Below, piece after piece: positions 7,321-16,086 of a DNA stretch of 64,000 bases. This DNA comes from Hyphomicrobiales bacterium (GTDB lineage Bacteria; Pseudomonadota; Alphaproteobacteria; Rhizobiales; Rhizobiaceae). The notes under the pieces are model-generated. The model saw only the letters and a list, made by a program, of their open reading frames with translations. It had not been told where the DNA came from and did no database searches. The DNA lies in the NCBI GenBank assembly GCA_900466945.1, contig UBNV01000017.1:1-64000 (forward strand), in the 5' to 3' direction. The translations under genes and the position numbers were made by a program. Numbering within the stretch: position 1 is the first letter of the stretch; every line of letters begins with the position of its first letter.

Positions 7321-8577
7321 ATGACAGACGAAAGCGGCGACAGTTGGCGCGGCGACCTGAGGCGGGTTTTCTCCGCCTGGATCTATGTTCTGGCAGCTGC
7401 GGTGCTGGCGATCGGGGCCTGGGCAACCGGGGCGGCAACGGGATATGCCGTCACGCTCTTCGTGGTGCTGTTCCTTCTCGTCGTCTTCCGCCAATTGCCG
7501 GCCGGACCGGACGAGATCGAGATCGCGCCTGCCCAGATGGTCGACGGCCCGCCTGCAGACCCGCTGCCACTCATTCTGGGCTCGCTCGACGCGCTCGATT
7601 TGCCGATCTTTGTGCTGAATGCCTCCTCCGAGCTGATTGCGGGAAACCAGGAGGCCGACAAGGTATTCGGTACGCTGCCGGTCGGGCTGCATGTCTCGAC
7701 CCGCTGGCGTTCGCCGGGCATCCTCGACATGATCCGCGAGACGATCGAAACCGGTGAGCCCAACCAGATGGAGCATTCCGAGCGGCTGCCCTCGGAACGG
7801 GTCTATATCGTCCGCGTTGCCCCCGTTCTTTCGGATGAAACTACTGCAATCCCCTATTTTCTTCTGTCCTTCCGGGACATTTCGGAATTGCGCCGTCTGG
7901 ACCGCATGCGCAGCGACTTCGTCGCCAATGCCAGCCACGAATTGCGCACGCCGCTCGCCTCGCTGCGTGGCTTCATCGAAACCATGCAGGGTCCGGCTCG
8001 CGACGACGCCAAGGCGAAGGATCGTTTCCTCGCCATCATGCTTGATCAGGCAAATCGCATGAGCCGTCTCGTGGACGATCTCCTGTCGCTGTCCAGGCTG
8101 GAGCTGAAGGCACATCTGCCGCCGGACCAGAAAGTGGAACTGGCACCGATTCTCGGACATGTGCGCGACAGTCTGGCCCCGCTCGCCAACGAACTCGGCG
8201 TCGAGATCAGGCTCGACCTGCCCGCGGAAAAGGTCGAAGTCATGGGTGAGCGCGACGAACTGGTGCAGGTCTTCGAGAACCTGATTGAGAATGCCTGCAA
8301 GTATGGCCAGGATGGCAAGGTGGTCGAGGTCTCGCTGCGCCAGGAGCCTGGCGGCGCCACAGAGGTGAGCGTGCGTGACCATGGTCCGGGTATTCCGCGA
8401 GAGCACGTGCCACGCCTCACCGAGCGCTTCTACCGTGTCAATGTCGAGGACAGCCGCTCTAAAAAGGGCACTGGATTGGGGCTCGCGATCGTCAAGCATA
8501 TCCTGACGCGGCATCGCGCGCGCCTGATCGTGAGGTCTACCCTCGGCTCCGGCAGCGAGTTTACGGTGCGCTTCTGA
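7321..8577 (+). CDS. phoR: Phosphate regulon sensor histidine kinase PhoR
   Basis: 418 residues. Two adjacent hydrophobic helices near residues 15-60 form a hairpin membrane anchor without a large periplasmic domain. A PAS-like region follows (about 85-190). The kinase has the H box NASHELRTPL (His206), N box ENLIENACKYG, G1 DHGPGIP, F box ERFYRV and G2 GTGLGLAIV. PhoR phosphorylates PhoB when the Pst transporter signals low phosphate. It heads the phoR-pst-phoU-phoB block; pstS follows after 187 bp with its own Pho box. GGAGGG 11 nt upstream supports 7321; an in-frame ATG at 7291 is possible. Confidence 0.93.
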   Translation: MTDESGDSWRGDLRRVFSAWIYVLAAAVLAIGAWATGAATGYAVTLFVVLFLLVVFRQLPAGPDEIEIAPAQMVDGPPADPLPLILGSLDALDLPIFVLNASSELIAGNQEADKVFGTLPVGLHVSTRWRSPGILDMIRETIETGEPNQMEHSERLPSERVYIVRVAPVLSDETTAIPYFLLSFRDISELRRLDRMRSDFVANASHELRTPLASLRGFIETMQGPARDDAKAKDRFLAIMLDQANRMSRLVDDLLSLSRLELKAHLPPDQKVELAPILGHVRDSLAPLANELGVEIRLDLPAEKVEVMGERDELVQVFENLIENACKYGQDGKVVEVSLRQEPGGATEVSVRDHGPGIPREHVPRLTERFYRVNVEDSRSKKGTGLGLAIVKHILTRHRARLIVRSTLGSGSEFTVRF

Positions 8578-8638
8578 CACAAAACGGCAATATGCGCGTT
8601 AAGTGATCCCGTATCTCATTGTTTTTATTAACATACGA

Positions 8639-8667
8639 TTGTCACAAATGTTTCACCGAACTGACAT
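8639..8667 (+). promoter_or_regulatory. Pho box (PhoB-binding direct repeats) upstream of pstS
   Basis: Three 7-mers spaced exactly 11 bp apart: TTGTCAC (8639), GTTTCAC (8650) and CTGACAT (8661), separated by AT-rich tetramers AAAT and CGAA. This is the tandem-repeat layout of PhoB sites (CTGTCAT-like heptamers every 11 bp). It lies about 100 bp before pstS and should drive pstSCAB-phoU-phoB under phosphate limitation. Confidence 0.8.
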
Positions 8668-8764
8668 AAAAGCGTGAGCCTAGAGCCGCTAGAACGCAGC
8701 TGCCGACGCTTGGCAGATGCCGCGACGGCCGCAAAGACACACAAGCCCATCCCGGGAGATGATC

Positions 8765-9805
8765 ATGAACGCTCTGAAACTTTCCGTAGCTGCCTTGGCG
8801 GCCACCGTGGCCTTCGCCGGCGCTGCAGTAGCCCGCGACCAGATCCAGATTGCTGGTTCCTCCACCGTTCTGCCCTACGCCTCGATCGTTGCCGAAGCCT
8901 TCGGCGAAAACACCGATTTCGCGACCCCGGTCGTTGAAGGTGGCGGCTCTGGCGCCGGCCGCAAGAAGATGTGCGAAGGCGTGGGTGAAAACACCATCGA
9001 CATCGCCAACTCCTCGTCGCGCATCAGCAAGTCCGACATCGAGCTCTGCAAGACCAATGGCGTAACCGATATCCAGGAAGTCCGCATCGGTTACGACGGC
9101 ATCGTCTTCGCCTCTGACATCAGCGGTCCGGAGTTTGCCTTCACCGCCGCCGATTGGCACAGCGCTCTCGCAGCTCAGGTCGTCAAGGACGGCAAGCTGG
9201 TCGACAATCCGTACAAGAACTGGAACGAGATCCGCGCCGACCTGCCGGCTCAGCCGATCCTCGCCTTCATCCCGGGCACCAAGCACGGCACCCGCGAAGT
9301 GTTCGACGTGAAGGTTCTCGAAGCTGGCTGCGAAGCTGACGGCGCTCACGAACTGCACCTCGCTGCTGCTGCCGGTGACAAGGCCGCTGCAACGAAGGCC
9401 TGCATGGCGCTTCGCACCGACGGCGTCTCGGTCGATATCGATGGCGACTATCCGGAAACCCTGGCACGCATCGCCGCCAACAAGAACGCCATCGGCGTTT
9501 TCGGCCTGTCCTTCTACCAGAACAACACCGACAAGCTGCGTGTCGCCACCATGGAAGGCATTGTTCCTTCCGTTGAAACCATCGCCAAGGGCGAATACCC
9601 GGTTTCGCGTCCGCTCTACTTCTACGTCAAGAACGCACACCTCGACGTTATCCCGGGTCTCCAGGAATACGTAGAGTTCTTCGTATCCGACGAAATCGCT
9701 GGCCCGAACGGCCCGCTCGCCGCTTACGGCCTGGTATCGGATCCGGAACTGGCCGCGACGCAGGCAGCCGTCAAGGCTCGCACACCGATGGCACCCCTGA
9801 ACTAA
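8765..9805 (+). CDS. pstS: Phosphate ABC transporter substrate-binding protein PstS
   Basis: 346 residues with a signal peptide (MNALKLSVAALAATVAFAGAA, cleaved after AVA). The mature protein starts RDQIQIAGSSTVLPYA, carrying the phosphate-loop SSTV motif, followed by GGGSGAGRKKMCEG and ANSSSRIS, all ligand-contacting segments of the PstS family. It captures phosphate in the periplasm for PstC/PstA. The ribosome site GGGAGATGATC precedes 8765. A hairpin with a T-rich tail follows the stop, so most transcripts may end here, giving the usual excess of binding protein. Confidence 0.96.
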   Translation: MNALKLSVAALAATVAFAGAAVARDQIQIAGSSTVLPYASIVAEAFGENTDFATPVVEGGGSGAGRKKMCEGVGENTIDIANSSSRISKSDIELCKTNGVTDIQEVRIGYDGIVFASDISGPEFAFTAADWHSALAAQVVKDGKLVDNPYKNWNEIRADLPAQPILAFIPGTKHGTREVFDVKVLEAGCEADGAHELHLAAAAGDKAAATKACMALRTDGVSVDIDGDYPETLARIAANKNAIGVFGLSFYQNNTDKLRVATMEGIVPSVETIAKGEYPVSRPLYFYVKNAHLDVIPGLQEYVEFFVSDEIAGPNGPLAAYGLVSDPELAATQAAVKARTPMAPLN

Positions 9806-9817
9806 GTCTCGAGTTTG

Positions 9818-9851
9818 ACCGGCGGCATTGATGTGCCGCCGGTTTTCGTTT
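9818..9851 (+). terminator. Intercistronic stem-loop terminator between pstS and pstC
   Basis: ACCGGCGGCA (9818-9827), loop TTGATG, then TGCCGCCGGT (9834-9843), a perfect 10-bp stem followed by TTTCGTTT. It probably causes partial termination, so that pstS mRNA exceeds pstCAB mRNA. Confidence 0.75.
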
Positions 9852-9871
9852 CCAGAGACATGGCGGGCAAC

Positions 9872-11332
9872 ATGGACGTTAGCATCATAATTCTCAGCGT
9901 GGTGGTTCTGGCCGCAATCGGCTACGTACTCGGCCGGCGACAGGCTCTGGCATTGTCCGCTTCGAGCGGCACCAAGCTTCACTCCCTTCCAGGATATTAT
10001 GGCCAGACCGTTGCGATTGCGACGGCGGTGCCTGCATTTCTGTTGCTCTTTGTTTGGCTGCTGGTGCAGCCCGGCATCATCGAAGGCCGCACAGCCGGCA
10101 TGATCCCGGACAGCGTCGTGCCGGATGGTGGCGCCCGCAGTCTGGTGATGGCCGATGTTCGCCGCATCGCTGACGGTCTCGACGCCGTGATGGCCCGGGA
10201 AGCGGAAGCCGGCGCCGACGTCAACGTCGAAGCGCTTGATTTCAACAATGTCCGCGCGCGTCTCGCAGAAGTGGGTGTTGCGCTCGGCTCAGATGTCCCG
10301 TCGGAAGTTTTCGAAGCGGCAAAGTCCTACCGCGCCTCTTCCGATTTCGGCCAGTTGCTGATGACTATCGCAGTCCTGGCGCTTGCCCTCGGCGCCTTGC
10401 CGATCTCCTACCTTCGCATCAATCCGCAGTTCCGGGCCCGCAACACCAGCGAGAGCTTCGTCAAGGTGATGCTGATGGTGTCCTCGCTTGTCGCGATCCT
10501 GACGACTGTCGGTATCGTCGGCTCGCTGGTGTTCGAGACATGGGAATTCTTTAAGCTCTACCCGGCGCAGGATTTCTTCTTCTCGACGGTCTGGAACCCG
10601 CAGTTCCGTGGCGGCTCAGACCTCGGCATCCTGCCGCTGCTCTGGGGTACATTCTATGTATCGCTGATCTCCCTGATCGTGGCAGTGCCGATCGGCCTGA
10701 TGATTGCGGTCTTCCTGTCGGAATATGCCGGCCCGCGGACGCGCAGCATCGTCAAGCCGGCAATCGAAGTGCTGGCCGGTATTCCGACCATCGTTTACGG
10801 CCTTTTCGCGCTCGTCACCGTCGGTCCCTTCCTGCGCGACTGGCTTGCCCAGCCGATGGGTCTTGGCAGCTCGTCGTCATCAGTTTTGACGGCCGGCCTG
10901 GTCATGGGCGTGATGATCATTCCCTTCGTCTCGTCGCTGTCCGACGATATCATCAATGCCGTCCCTCAGGCGCTGCGTGATGGTTCCTATGCTCTGGGCT
11001 CCACCCAGTCGGAGACAATCAAGCAGGTGGTTCTGCCGGCCGCGCTTCCGGGCATCGTGGGCGCCGTGCTTCTCGCTGCCAGCCGTGCTATCGGCGAGAC
11101 CATGATCGTCGTGCTCGGGGCAGGGGCCTCGGCGAAGCTCGATCTCAATCCTTTCGAAGCGATGACGACCGTGACCGTCAAGATCGTCAGCCAGCTGACG
11201 GGCGATACCGAATTCGCCAGCCCTGAGACGCTGGTCGCCTTCGCGCTCGGCCTTACCCTCTTCGTAATTACACTCGGCCTGAACGTCATGGCCCTCTACA
11301 TCGTCCGCAAGTACCGGGAGCAGTACGAATGA
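9872..11332 (+). CDS. pstC: Phosphate ABC transporter permease PstC
   Basis: 486 residues, longer than the roughly 320 of enteric PstC. An N-terminal extension carries a hydrophobic anchor (residues 1-20, GYVLGRRQALA), a second helix, and a charged soluble insert (about 80-170). The conserved permease part has GIPTIVYGLFALVTV and the EAA loop DGSYALGSTQSETIKQVVLP, followed by GAVLLAASRAIGETM. It forms the phosphate channel with PstA. Start 9872 is tentative; ATG 9860 is in frame and both lie beyond the pstS terminator. The stop overlaps the pstA start by 4 nt (ATGA). Confidence 0.92.
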   Translation: MDVSIIILSVVVLAAIGYVLGRRQALALSASSGTKLHSLPGYYGQTVAIATAVPAFLLLFVWLLVQPGIIEGRTAGMIPDSVVPDGGARSLVMADVRRIADGLDAVMAREAEAGADVNVEALDFNNVRARLAEVGVALGSDVPSEVFEAAKSYRASSDFGQLLMTIAVLALALGALPISYLRINPQFRARNTSESFVKVMLMVSSLVAILTTVGIVGSLVFETWEFFKLYPAQDFFFSTVWNPQFRGGSDLGILPLLWGTFYVSLISLIVAVPIGLMIAVFLSEYAGPRTRSIVKPAIEVLAGIPTIVYGLFALVTVGPFLRDWLAQPMGLGSSSSSVLTAGLVMGVMIIPFVSSLSDDIINAVPQALRDGSYALGSTQSETIKQVVLPAALPGIVGAVLLAASRAIGETMIVVLGAGASAKLDLNPFEAMTTVTVKIVSQLTGDTEFASPETLVAFALGLTLFVITLGLNVMALYIVRKYREQYE

Positions 11333-12684
11333 CCGACCTCACCGTATTCGGGGCCCCTGCGGCAAAGGGGCAAAGCAAGTCTCTCCTGAACCTCGACGAA
11401 CGGACTCGCAAACGTAACGCAGCGGAAGCCCGCTTCCGACTGATCGGCAAGGCCGCTGTTGCCTTCGGCATCATTGCGCTTGTCGGTCTGCTTACCTCGA
11501 TCCTGTCGAACGGGCTGTCGTCCTTTCAGCAGACCTACATCACGATCGAAGTCTTCCTTGATCCGGCAAAGCTCGATCCGACCGGCAGCGGTGATCGTGA
11601 AGCCATCGCCAAGGTATCGACATTCGGCTACGCGCCGTTGATCGAGAAAGCTCTGGGCGACACCCTCGCCTCGCGAGGTCTCGCGGCGGAAGGCCTGACC
11701 CCGAAAGCCGTTTCCGAGCTGATTTCGAAGGAAGGTCCGGCCAACCTGCGCAACTACGTGCTGGCCGACCCATCGGTCATCGGCAATACGGTTTCTTTCG
11801 ACCTGCTCGCCGCCGGCCGTATCGATGGCTACTACAAGGGCCGCGTGACGATGGAGAGCGCCAAGCTCGATAGCAACGTGTCGCCCGAGCAGCTTGTTCT
11901 CGCCGATACGCTGAAGCAGGCCGGGATTTTGGTGACCAAGTTCAACTGGGCCTTCTTCACCGCGCCCGATGCATCGGACACCCGTCCGGAAGCGGCTGGC
12001 CTCGGCATTGCGATTATCGGTTCGGCTTACATGATGCTGATCGTGCTGGTCCTGTCTTTGCCGATCGGTGTCGCCACCTCGATTTATCTCGAGGAATTCG
12101 CGCCGCAGAACTGGTTTACCGACCTCATTGAAGTGAACATCGCCAACCTCGCGGCCGTGCCCTCCATCGTGTTCGGCATCCTCGGGCTTGCCGTATTGAT
12201 CAACTTCATCGGCCTGCCGCAATCGGCACCGATTGTTGGTGGTCTGGTCCTGACCCTGATGACGCTGCCGACCATCATCATCGCCACACGCTCGGCGCTG
12301 AAGGCGGTGCCGCCCTCGATCCGTGACGCGGCACTCGGTGTTGGCGCCTCGAAGATGCAGTCGATTTTCCACCACGTGCTGCCGCTCGCCATGCCGGGCA
12401 TCCTGACCGGCGCGATCATCGGTCTGGCCCGTGCGCTCGGCGAAACCGCACCGCTTCTGCTGATCGGCATGGTGGCCTTCGTCCGGGAATTCCCGGCCGG
12501 CCCGCCGGACGGTTTCTTCCAGCCGGCCTCGGCGCTCCCCGTCCAAGTCTACAACTGGACTCAGCGCGGTGACCCGGCCTTCGTCGAACGGGCATCCGGA
12601 GCGATCATCGTGCTGTTGGTCTTCCTGATCCTGATGAACCTGGTAGCAATCATTCTTCGTCGCCGCTTTGAGCGTCGTTGGTAA
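11329..12684 (+). CDS. pstA: Phosphate ABC transporter permease PstA
   Basis: 451 residues, also extended relative to enteric PstA. The first helix is at about 40-62, then a soluble insert of about 150 residues. The conserved permease follows: [20 protein letters not shown], the EAA loop [22 protein letters not shown], then [16 protein letters not shown]. It partners PstC in the membrane. It is translationally coupled to pstC by the ATGA overlap and is followed closely by pstB. Confidence 0.94.
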   Translation: MTDLTVFGAPAAKGQSKSLLNLDERTRKRNAAEARFRLIGKAAVAFGIIALVGLLTSILSNGLSSFQQTYITIEVFLDPAKLDPTGSGDREAIAKVSTFGYAPLIEKALGDTLASRGLAAEGLTPKAVSELISKEGPANLRNYVLADPSVIGNTVSFDLLAAGRIDGYYKGRVTMESAKLDSNVSPEQLVLADTLKQAGILVTKFNWAFFTAPDASDTRPEAAGLGIAIIGSAYMMLIVLVLSLPIGVATSIYLEEFAPQNWFTDLIEVNIANLAAVPSIVFGILGLAVLINFIGLPQSAPIVGGLVLTLMTLPTIIIATRSALKAVPPSIRDAALGVGASKMQSIFHHVLPLAMPGILTGAIIGLARALGETAPLLLIGMVAFVREFPAGPPDGFFQPASALPVQVYNWTQRGDPAFVERASGAIIVLLVFLILMNLVAIILRRRFERRW

Positions 12685-12692
12685 GGGGGTGT

Positions 12693-13508
12693 ATGATGAT
12701 GAACAATCTCTCGACAAAAATGACGACGACGAAAGCGCCAACGATGACGACTGAAACAAAGATCACCGCACGCGACGTACAGGTTTACTACGGCGAGAAG
12801 CAGGCTCTGCGCGATGTGAATATCGAGATCCGCCCGCGCTCGGTGACCGCCTTCATCGGCCCGTCGGGTTGCGGCAAGTCGACCTTCCTGCGTTGCATCA
12901 ACCGCATGAACGACACGATCGCCAGCTGCCGCGTCGAGGGCAACATTCTGATCGATGCGGAAAACATCTACGACAGCAAGGTCGACCCCGTGCAGCTGCG
13001 CGAAAAGGTCGGCATGGTGTTCCAGAAGCCGAACCCGTTCCCGAAGTCGATCTACGAGAATGTCGCCTACGGCCCGCGCATCCACGGTCTCGCCAAGAAC
13101 AAGGCCGAACTCGACGAGATCGTCTCGATCGCTCTTCAAAAGGCTGGCCTGTGGAACGAAGTCAAGGATCGCCTAGATGCGGCCGGCACTGGTCTCTCCG
13201 GTGGTCAGCAGCAGCGTCTTTGCATCGCGCGCGCCGTCGCCGTCAGCCCCGAAGTCATCCTGATGGACGAGCCCTGCTCGGCGCTCGACCCGATCGCGAC
13301 CGCCAAGGTCGAGGAGCTGATCCACGAATTGCGCGAGAACTACACGATCGTGATCGTGACGCACTCGATGCAGCAGGCCGCCCGCGTTTCCCAGCGCACG
13401 GCCATGTTCCACCTCGGCGAACTGGTCGAGGAGAACGACACCGACAAGATGTTCACCAATCCGGATGACCAGCGCACTCAGGATTACATCATGGGCCGCT
13501 TCGGCTGA
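12693..13508 (+). CDS. pstB: Phosphate ABC transporter ATP-binding protein PstB
   Basis: 271 residues. Motifs are Walker [11 protein letters not shown]-loop VFQKPNPFP, signature LSGGQQQR, Walker [13 protein letters not shown], and H-loop [12 protein letters not shown], which is PstB-specific in wording. Energises phosphate import through PstCA and takes part in signalling to PhoR via PhoU. The ribosome site AAGGGGGTGT lies directly before 12693. The Met/Thr-rich first 25 residues precede the ABC domain, and a later Met (residue 22) could serve as an alternative start. Confidence 0.96.
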   Translation: MMMNNLSTKMTTTKAPTMTTETKITARDVQVYYGEKQALRDVNIEIRPRSVTAFIGPSGCGKSTFLRCINRMNDTIASCRVEGNILIDAENIYDSKVDPVQLREKVGMVFQKPNPFPKSIYENVAYGPRIHGLAKNKAELDEIVSIALQKAGLWNEVKDRLDAAGTGLSGGQQQRLCIARAVAVSPEVILMDEPCSALDPIATAKVEELIHELRENYTIVIVTHSMQQAARVSQRTAMFHLGELVEENDTDKMFTNPDDQRTQDYIMGRFG

Positions 13509-13554
13509 GCCTCGACGTCATCCACGGTTGAACTCAATTTCAAGGACGTTTCAA

Positions 13555-14268
13555 ATGGGCTCCTCTCACATCTACTCGGCCTTCGACGAGGAACTGAAGT
13601 TTCTGATGCGCCGCATCTCCGAAATGGGCGGTCTTGCGGAACAGATGGTCGCCGAAAGCGTGCGTTCGCTGGTTAATTCCGATGCAGCGCTCGCCCAGAA
13701 GGTCATCTCTGACGACGTTGTCATGGATGCCATGGAGCGCGAGATCGGTGACAAGGCGATCGTGACCATCGCCAAGCGCCAGCCGGTCGCATCCGACCTG
13801 CGCGAAATCGTCGGCGCGCTTCGCATCGCCGCCGACCTCGAGCGTGTCGGCGACCTCGGCAAGAGCAACTCCAAGCGCGTGGTGGCCATTCAGGCGACAG
13901 GCGTTCCTCGCAAGCTTGCCCGTGGCCTCGAGCATCTCTCCGACCTGGCGCTTGCCCAGCTCAAGGAAGTGCTCGATGTCTACACGACGCGCTCGGCCGA
14001 GAAGGCCAAGTCGATCCGTGACCGTGACGAAGAGATCGACGCGATCTACACTTCGTTGTTCCGCGAACTTCTGACCTACATGATGGAAGACCCGCGCAAC
14101 ATCACGAGCTGCACGCATCTTCTGTTCTGCGCCAAGAACATCGAGCGCATCGGCGATCACGCGACCAACATCGCGGAGACCATCTATTACATGACCACCG
14201 GTGCCCAGCCGGAAGGCGAGCGCCCGAAGGAAGACCTCACCTCTTCCGTCGGAGCGATCACCGAGTGA
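13555..14268 (+). CDS. phoU: Phosphate signalling complex protein PhoU
   Basis: 237 residues, all helical, with two tandem PhoU domains. Each carries an acidic metal-binding motif E-x-x-x-D-x-x-x-D or a variant (DLREIVGALRIAADLERVGD in the first; ERIGDHATNIAE in the second). PhoU links PstB to PhoR and keeps PhoR in phosphatase mode when phosphate is plentiful. It is placed 46 bp after pstB and 25 bp before phoB, as in other rhizobia. Confidence 0.95.
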   Translation: MGSSHIYSAFDEELKFLMRRISEMGGLAEQMVAESVRSLVNSDAALAQKVISDDVVMDAMEREIGDKAIVTIAKRQPVASDLREIVGALRIAADLERVGDLGKSNSKRVVAIQATGVPRKLARGLEHLSDLALAQLKEVLDVYTTRSAEKAKSIRDRDEEIDAIYTSLFRELLTYMMEDPRNITSCTHLLFCAKNIERIGDHATNIAETIYYMTTGAQPEGERPKEDLTSSVGAITE

Positions 14269-14293
14269 CGTTGGCCAGCGAGGTTTGTGTTTG

Positions 14294-14977
14294 ATGCAGC
14301 CGAAGATTGCCGTGGTGGAAGATGAGGAGGCCCTGTCGGTCCTCCTGCGCTACAACCTTGAAGCCGAGGGATATGAAGTCGAGACGATCCTGCGGGGCGA
14401 CGAGGCGGAAATCCGCCTGCAGGAGCGGGTTCCGGATCTTCTGATCCTCGACTGGATGCTCCCGGGCGTATCGGGCATCGAGCTGTGCCGACGCTTGCGC
14501 GTCCGCCCCGAGACTGAGCGCCTGCCGATCATCATGCTGACGGCCCGTGGCGAGGAAAGCGAGCGGGTGCGTGGCCTAGCGACGGGCGCGGACGACTATG
14601 TCGTGAAGCCGTTCTCGACGCCGGAGTTGATGGCCCGCGTCAAGGCGATGCTGCGGCGTGCCAAGCCCGAGGTTCTCTCCAGCGTCCTGCGCTGTGGAGA
14701 TATCGAGCTCGACCGCGAGACACACCGTGTCCACCGCAAGAGCCGGGAGGTTCGCCTTGGACCGACCGAATTCCGCTTGCTGGAATTCCTCATGGCGTCC
14801 CCGGGGCGCGTCTACTCGCGGTCCCAGCTGCTGGACGGTGTCTGGGGGCACGACATCTATGTCGACGAGCGAACCGTCGACGTGCATGTCGGTCGTCTGC
14901 GCAAGGCGCTGAACTTCTCCAACATGCAGGATGTCATCCGCACTGTTCGTGGTGCCGGCTATTCCATGGAAGCCTGA
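14294..14977 (+). CDS. phoB: Phosphate regulon response regulator PhoB
   Basis: 227 residues: receiver domain (residues 1-120) with acidic pocket E9/D10, phospho-acceptor Asp53 in LILDWMLPG, Thr in MLTARGE and Lys in VVKPFS; then an OmpR/PhoB winged-helix domain (LGPTEFRLLEFLM, RSQLLDGVWG, DERTVDVHVGRLRKAL, IRTVRGAGYSME). It binds Pho boxes such as 8639-8667 once phosphorylated by PhoR. A terminator follows, making phoB the last gene of the block. Confidence 0.96.
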   Translation: MQPKIAVVEDEEALSVLLRYNLEAEGYEVETILRGDEAEIRLQERVPDLLILDWMLPGVSGIELCRRLRVRPETERLPIIMLTARGEESERVRGLATGADDYVVKPFSTPELMARVKAMLRRAKPEVLSSVLRCGDIELDRETHRVHRKSREVRLGPTEFRLLEFLMASPGRVYSRSQLLDGVWGHDIYVDERTVDVHVGRLRKALNFSNMQDVIRTVRGAGYSMEA

Positions 14978-14998
14978 GCAGGCTCATTCAGGATTTGA

Positions 14999-15030
14999 GG
15001 GTCGCACGGATCATCCGTTGCGGCCCTTTT
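14999..15030 (+). terminator. Rho-independent terminator of the pst-phoUB operon
   Basis: GGGTCGCACGGAT pairs with ATCCGTTGCGGCCC (one internal mismatch and one wobble), ending at 15026, followed by TTTT. It lies 20 bp after the phoB stop. Confidence 0.75.
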
Positions 15031-15046
15031 GCGTTTCAGTCTCAAG

Positions 15047-15078
15047 CCCAAAAGAAAACGGGCCCCAAAGGACCCGTT
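15047..15078 (-). terminator. Rho-independent terminator of gcrA
   Basis: On the minus strand AACGGGTCC, loop TTTG, then GGGCCCGTT, a 9-bp stem with one G-U pair, followed by TTCTTTT. It begins 26 bp after the gcrA stop and is back-to-back with the phoB terminator. Confidence 0.75.
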
Positions 15079-15103
15079 GCATGTCTCGATCTCGTCTCGG
15101 GGA

Positions 15104-15649
15104 TCAGCGTGCAGCCTTGCGGCGTTCGCTGACCGGCTGGTAGGCGAGCTTCGCGTGATAGGTGCAGTAGGGCGCGCTATCGGAGATTTCGCAACCGCAA
15201 AAGTGAAAATCGTCCTTCATCGGATCGCCGATCGGCCACTTGCAAGTGCGCTCGGTCAGTTCCGTCAGAACGAGCCTACGCGAGATGGGCACAACGACGT
15301 TCAGCGAACGACGAACTTCGACTTCTTCGTAGGCCTCGACCTCGACCTCTTCCTTGAGCATCGTGGCGCCGGCAGCGCGAGCTACGGTCCGGGTGGTCGT
15401 GTTGGCCGCCGGACGGTTCTGGAAGGTGGTTGGGCGCTGGGTCTGTGCCGGACGTTTGGCCGGCCGGGCTGCAGACGAGCTGCCGCCTGCCTTGGCGCGG
15501 CCCGGAAGGTTGAGGCGGTGAACCTTGCCGATGACGGCATTTCGGCTCACGCCACCGAGTTGTGCTGCGATCTGGCTTGCGCTGAGGCCTTCGGCCCACA
15601 GGCGCTTCAGTCTTTCGACCCGGTCGTCACTCCATTGCATAGTCGTCAT
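15104..15649 (-). CDS. gcrA: Cell-cycle regulator GcrA
   Basis: 181 residues. The N-terminus has the GcrA helix-turn-helix signature (MQWSDDRVERLKRLW, then EGLSASQIAAQLGG, then VSRNAVIGKVHRL). A Pro/Ala/Thr linker and an acidic stretch (KEEVEVEAYEEVEV) follow, then the C-terminal sigma-contacting domain (LTERTCKWPIGDP with its Cys, FHFCG, YCTYHAKLAYQP). GcrA binds sigma70-RNA polymerase and activates promoters methylated at GANTC by CcrM. The start at 15649 has GGAGAG 7 nt upstream. Its own 5' region carries an exceptional cluster of GANTC sites. It is convergent with phoB. Confidence 0.95.
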   Translation of the reverse strand: MTTMQWSDDRVERLKRLWAEGLSASQIAAQLGGVSRNAVIGKVHRLNLPGRAKAGGSSSAARPAKRPAQTQRPTTFQNRPAANTTTRTVARAAGATMLKEEVEVEAYEEVEVRRSLNVVVPISRRLVLTELTERTCKWPIGDPMKDDFHFCGCEISDSAPYCTYHAKLAYQPVSERRKAAR

Positions 15650-15684
15650 GCCAATTCTCTCCGCCGCTCGCGTCTGTCATGGCA

Positions 15685-15939
15685 GAATCCGTCACCGTTG
15701 CTTCGAATGAATCCGAAACAAAACCGCCTCGATACTGTCGGTGAGCACTTCCGCCGCATGCAATCTATTAATGAAATTTAACCTAGAGGTCGGCTGACTC
15801 CGTGACAAGAGTCGCAGGAATCATCTGGAATCGATTTCGCGGTTTTCCCCAACTTGCTTCCCGAGTGAGTCAAGTATGCAACAGGTGGAATCTTGAACAT
15901 GGGCGCTGCGGTGCGCATCGGTCGAATCCGCGTTGACTC
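15685..15939. promoter_or_regulatory. Cluster of ten GANTC (CcrM) sites between gcrA and argD
   Basis: GANTC pentamers start at 15685, 15709, 15796, 15809, 15818, 15828, 15867, 15888, 15924 and 15935. About one is expected in 255 bp by chance. Several are spaced 9-13 bp apart, near one helical turn. This is the whole divergent region between gcrA and argD, so methylation state through the cell cycle could control gcrA, argD or both. Confidence 0.8.
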
Positions 15940-15960
15940 CTGCGTTTCCCGCAGAAATCG

Positions 15961-15989
15961 TTGACATAGCAAGGGTAAATGCCGATAGT
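15961..15989 (+). promoter_or_regulatory. Predicted sigma70 promoter for argD
   Basis: TTGACA (15961-15966), a 17-bp spacer, then GATAGT (15984-15989). The predicted start of transcription falls at the base of the GC-rich hairpin at 15997. A GANTC site lies 22 bp upstream of the -35. Confidence 0.55.
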
Positions 15990-15996
15990 GCCCCCC

Positions 15997-16050
15997 GCCG
16001 CCGCAAGGCGGCATTTTTAATTTTCCGGGGCCCGTGACGGCTCCGCCGTC
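15997..16050 (+). terminator. Terminator-like hairpin plus second hairpin in the argD leader
   Basis: GCCGCC-GCAA-GGCGGC (15997-16012) followed by ATTTTTAATTTT has the form of an intrinsic terminator. A second stem GACGGC-TCC-GCCGTC (16036-16050) follows. Either the first ends a short RNA transcribed from the gcrA-argD gap, or both form part of an argD leader. No leader peptide rich in Arg is apparent. Confidence 0.5.
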
Positions 16051-16086
16051 GCAGGTGACGGATCGTCAAGAAGGATCGTGAACGCC

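Noticed and set aside
7264..8580. 438-codon open frame on the minus strand opposite phoR
   Set aside because: It mirrors the phoR codon pattern, has no ribosome site or recognisable motif, and phoR on the + strand has all kinase motifs.
8642..9982. 446-codon minus-strand open frame opposite pstS
   Set aside because: A shadow of high-GC coding; pstS is certain on the other strand.
11296..12759. 487-codon minus-strand open frame opposite pstA
   Set aside because: Composition is His/Arg/Gln-rich nonsense typical of antisense frames; pstA is certain.
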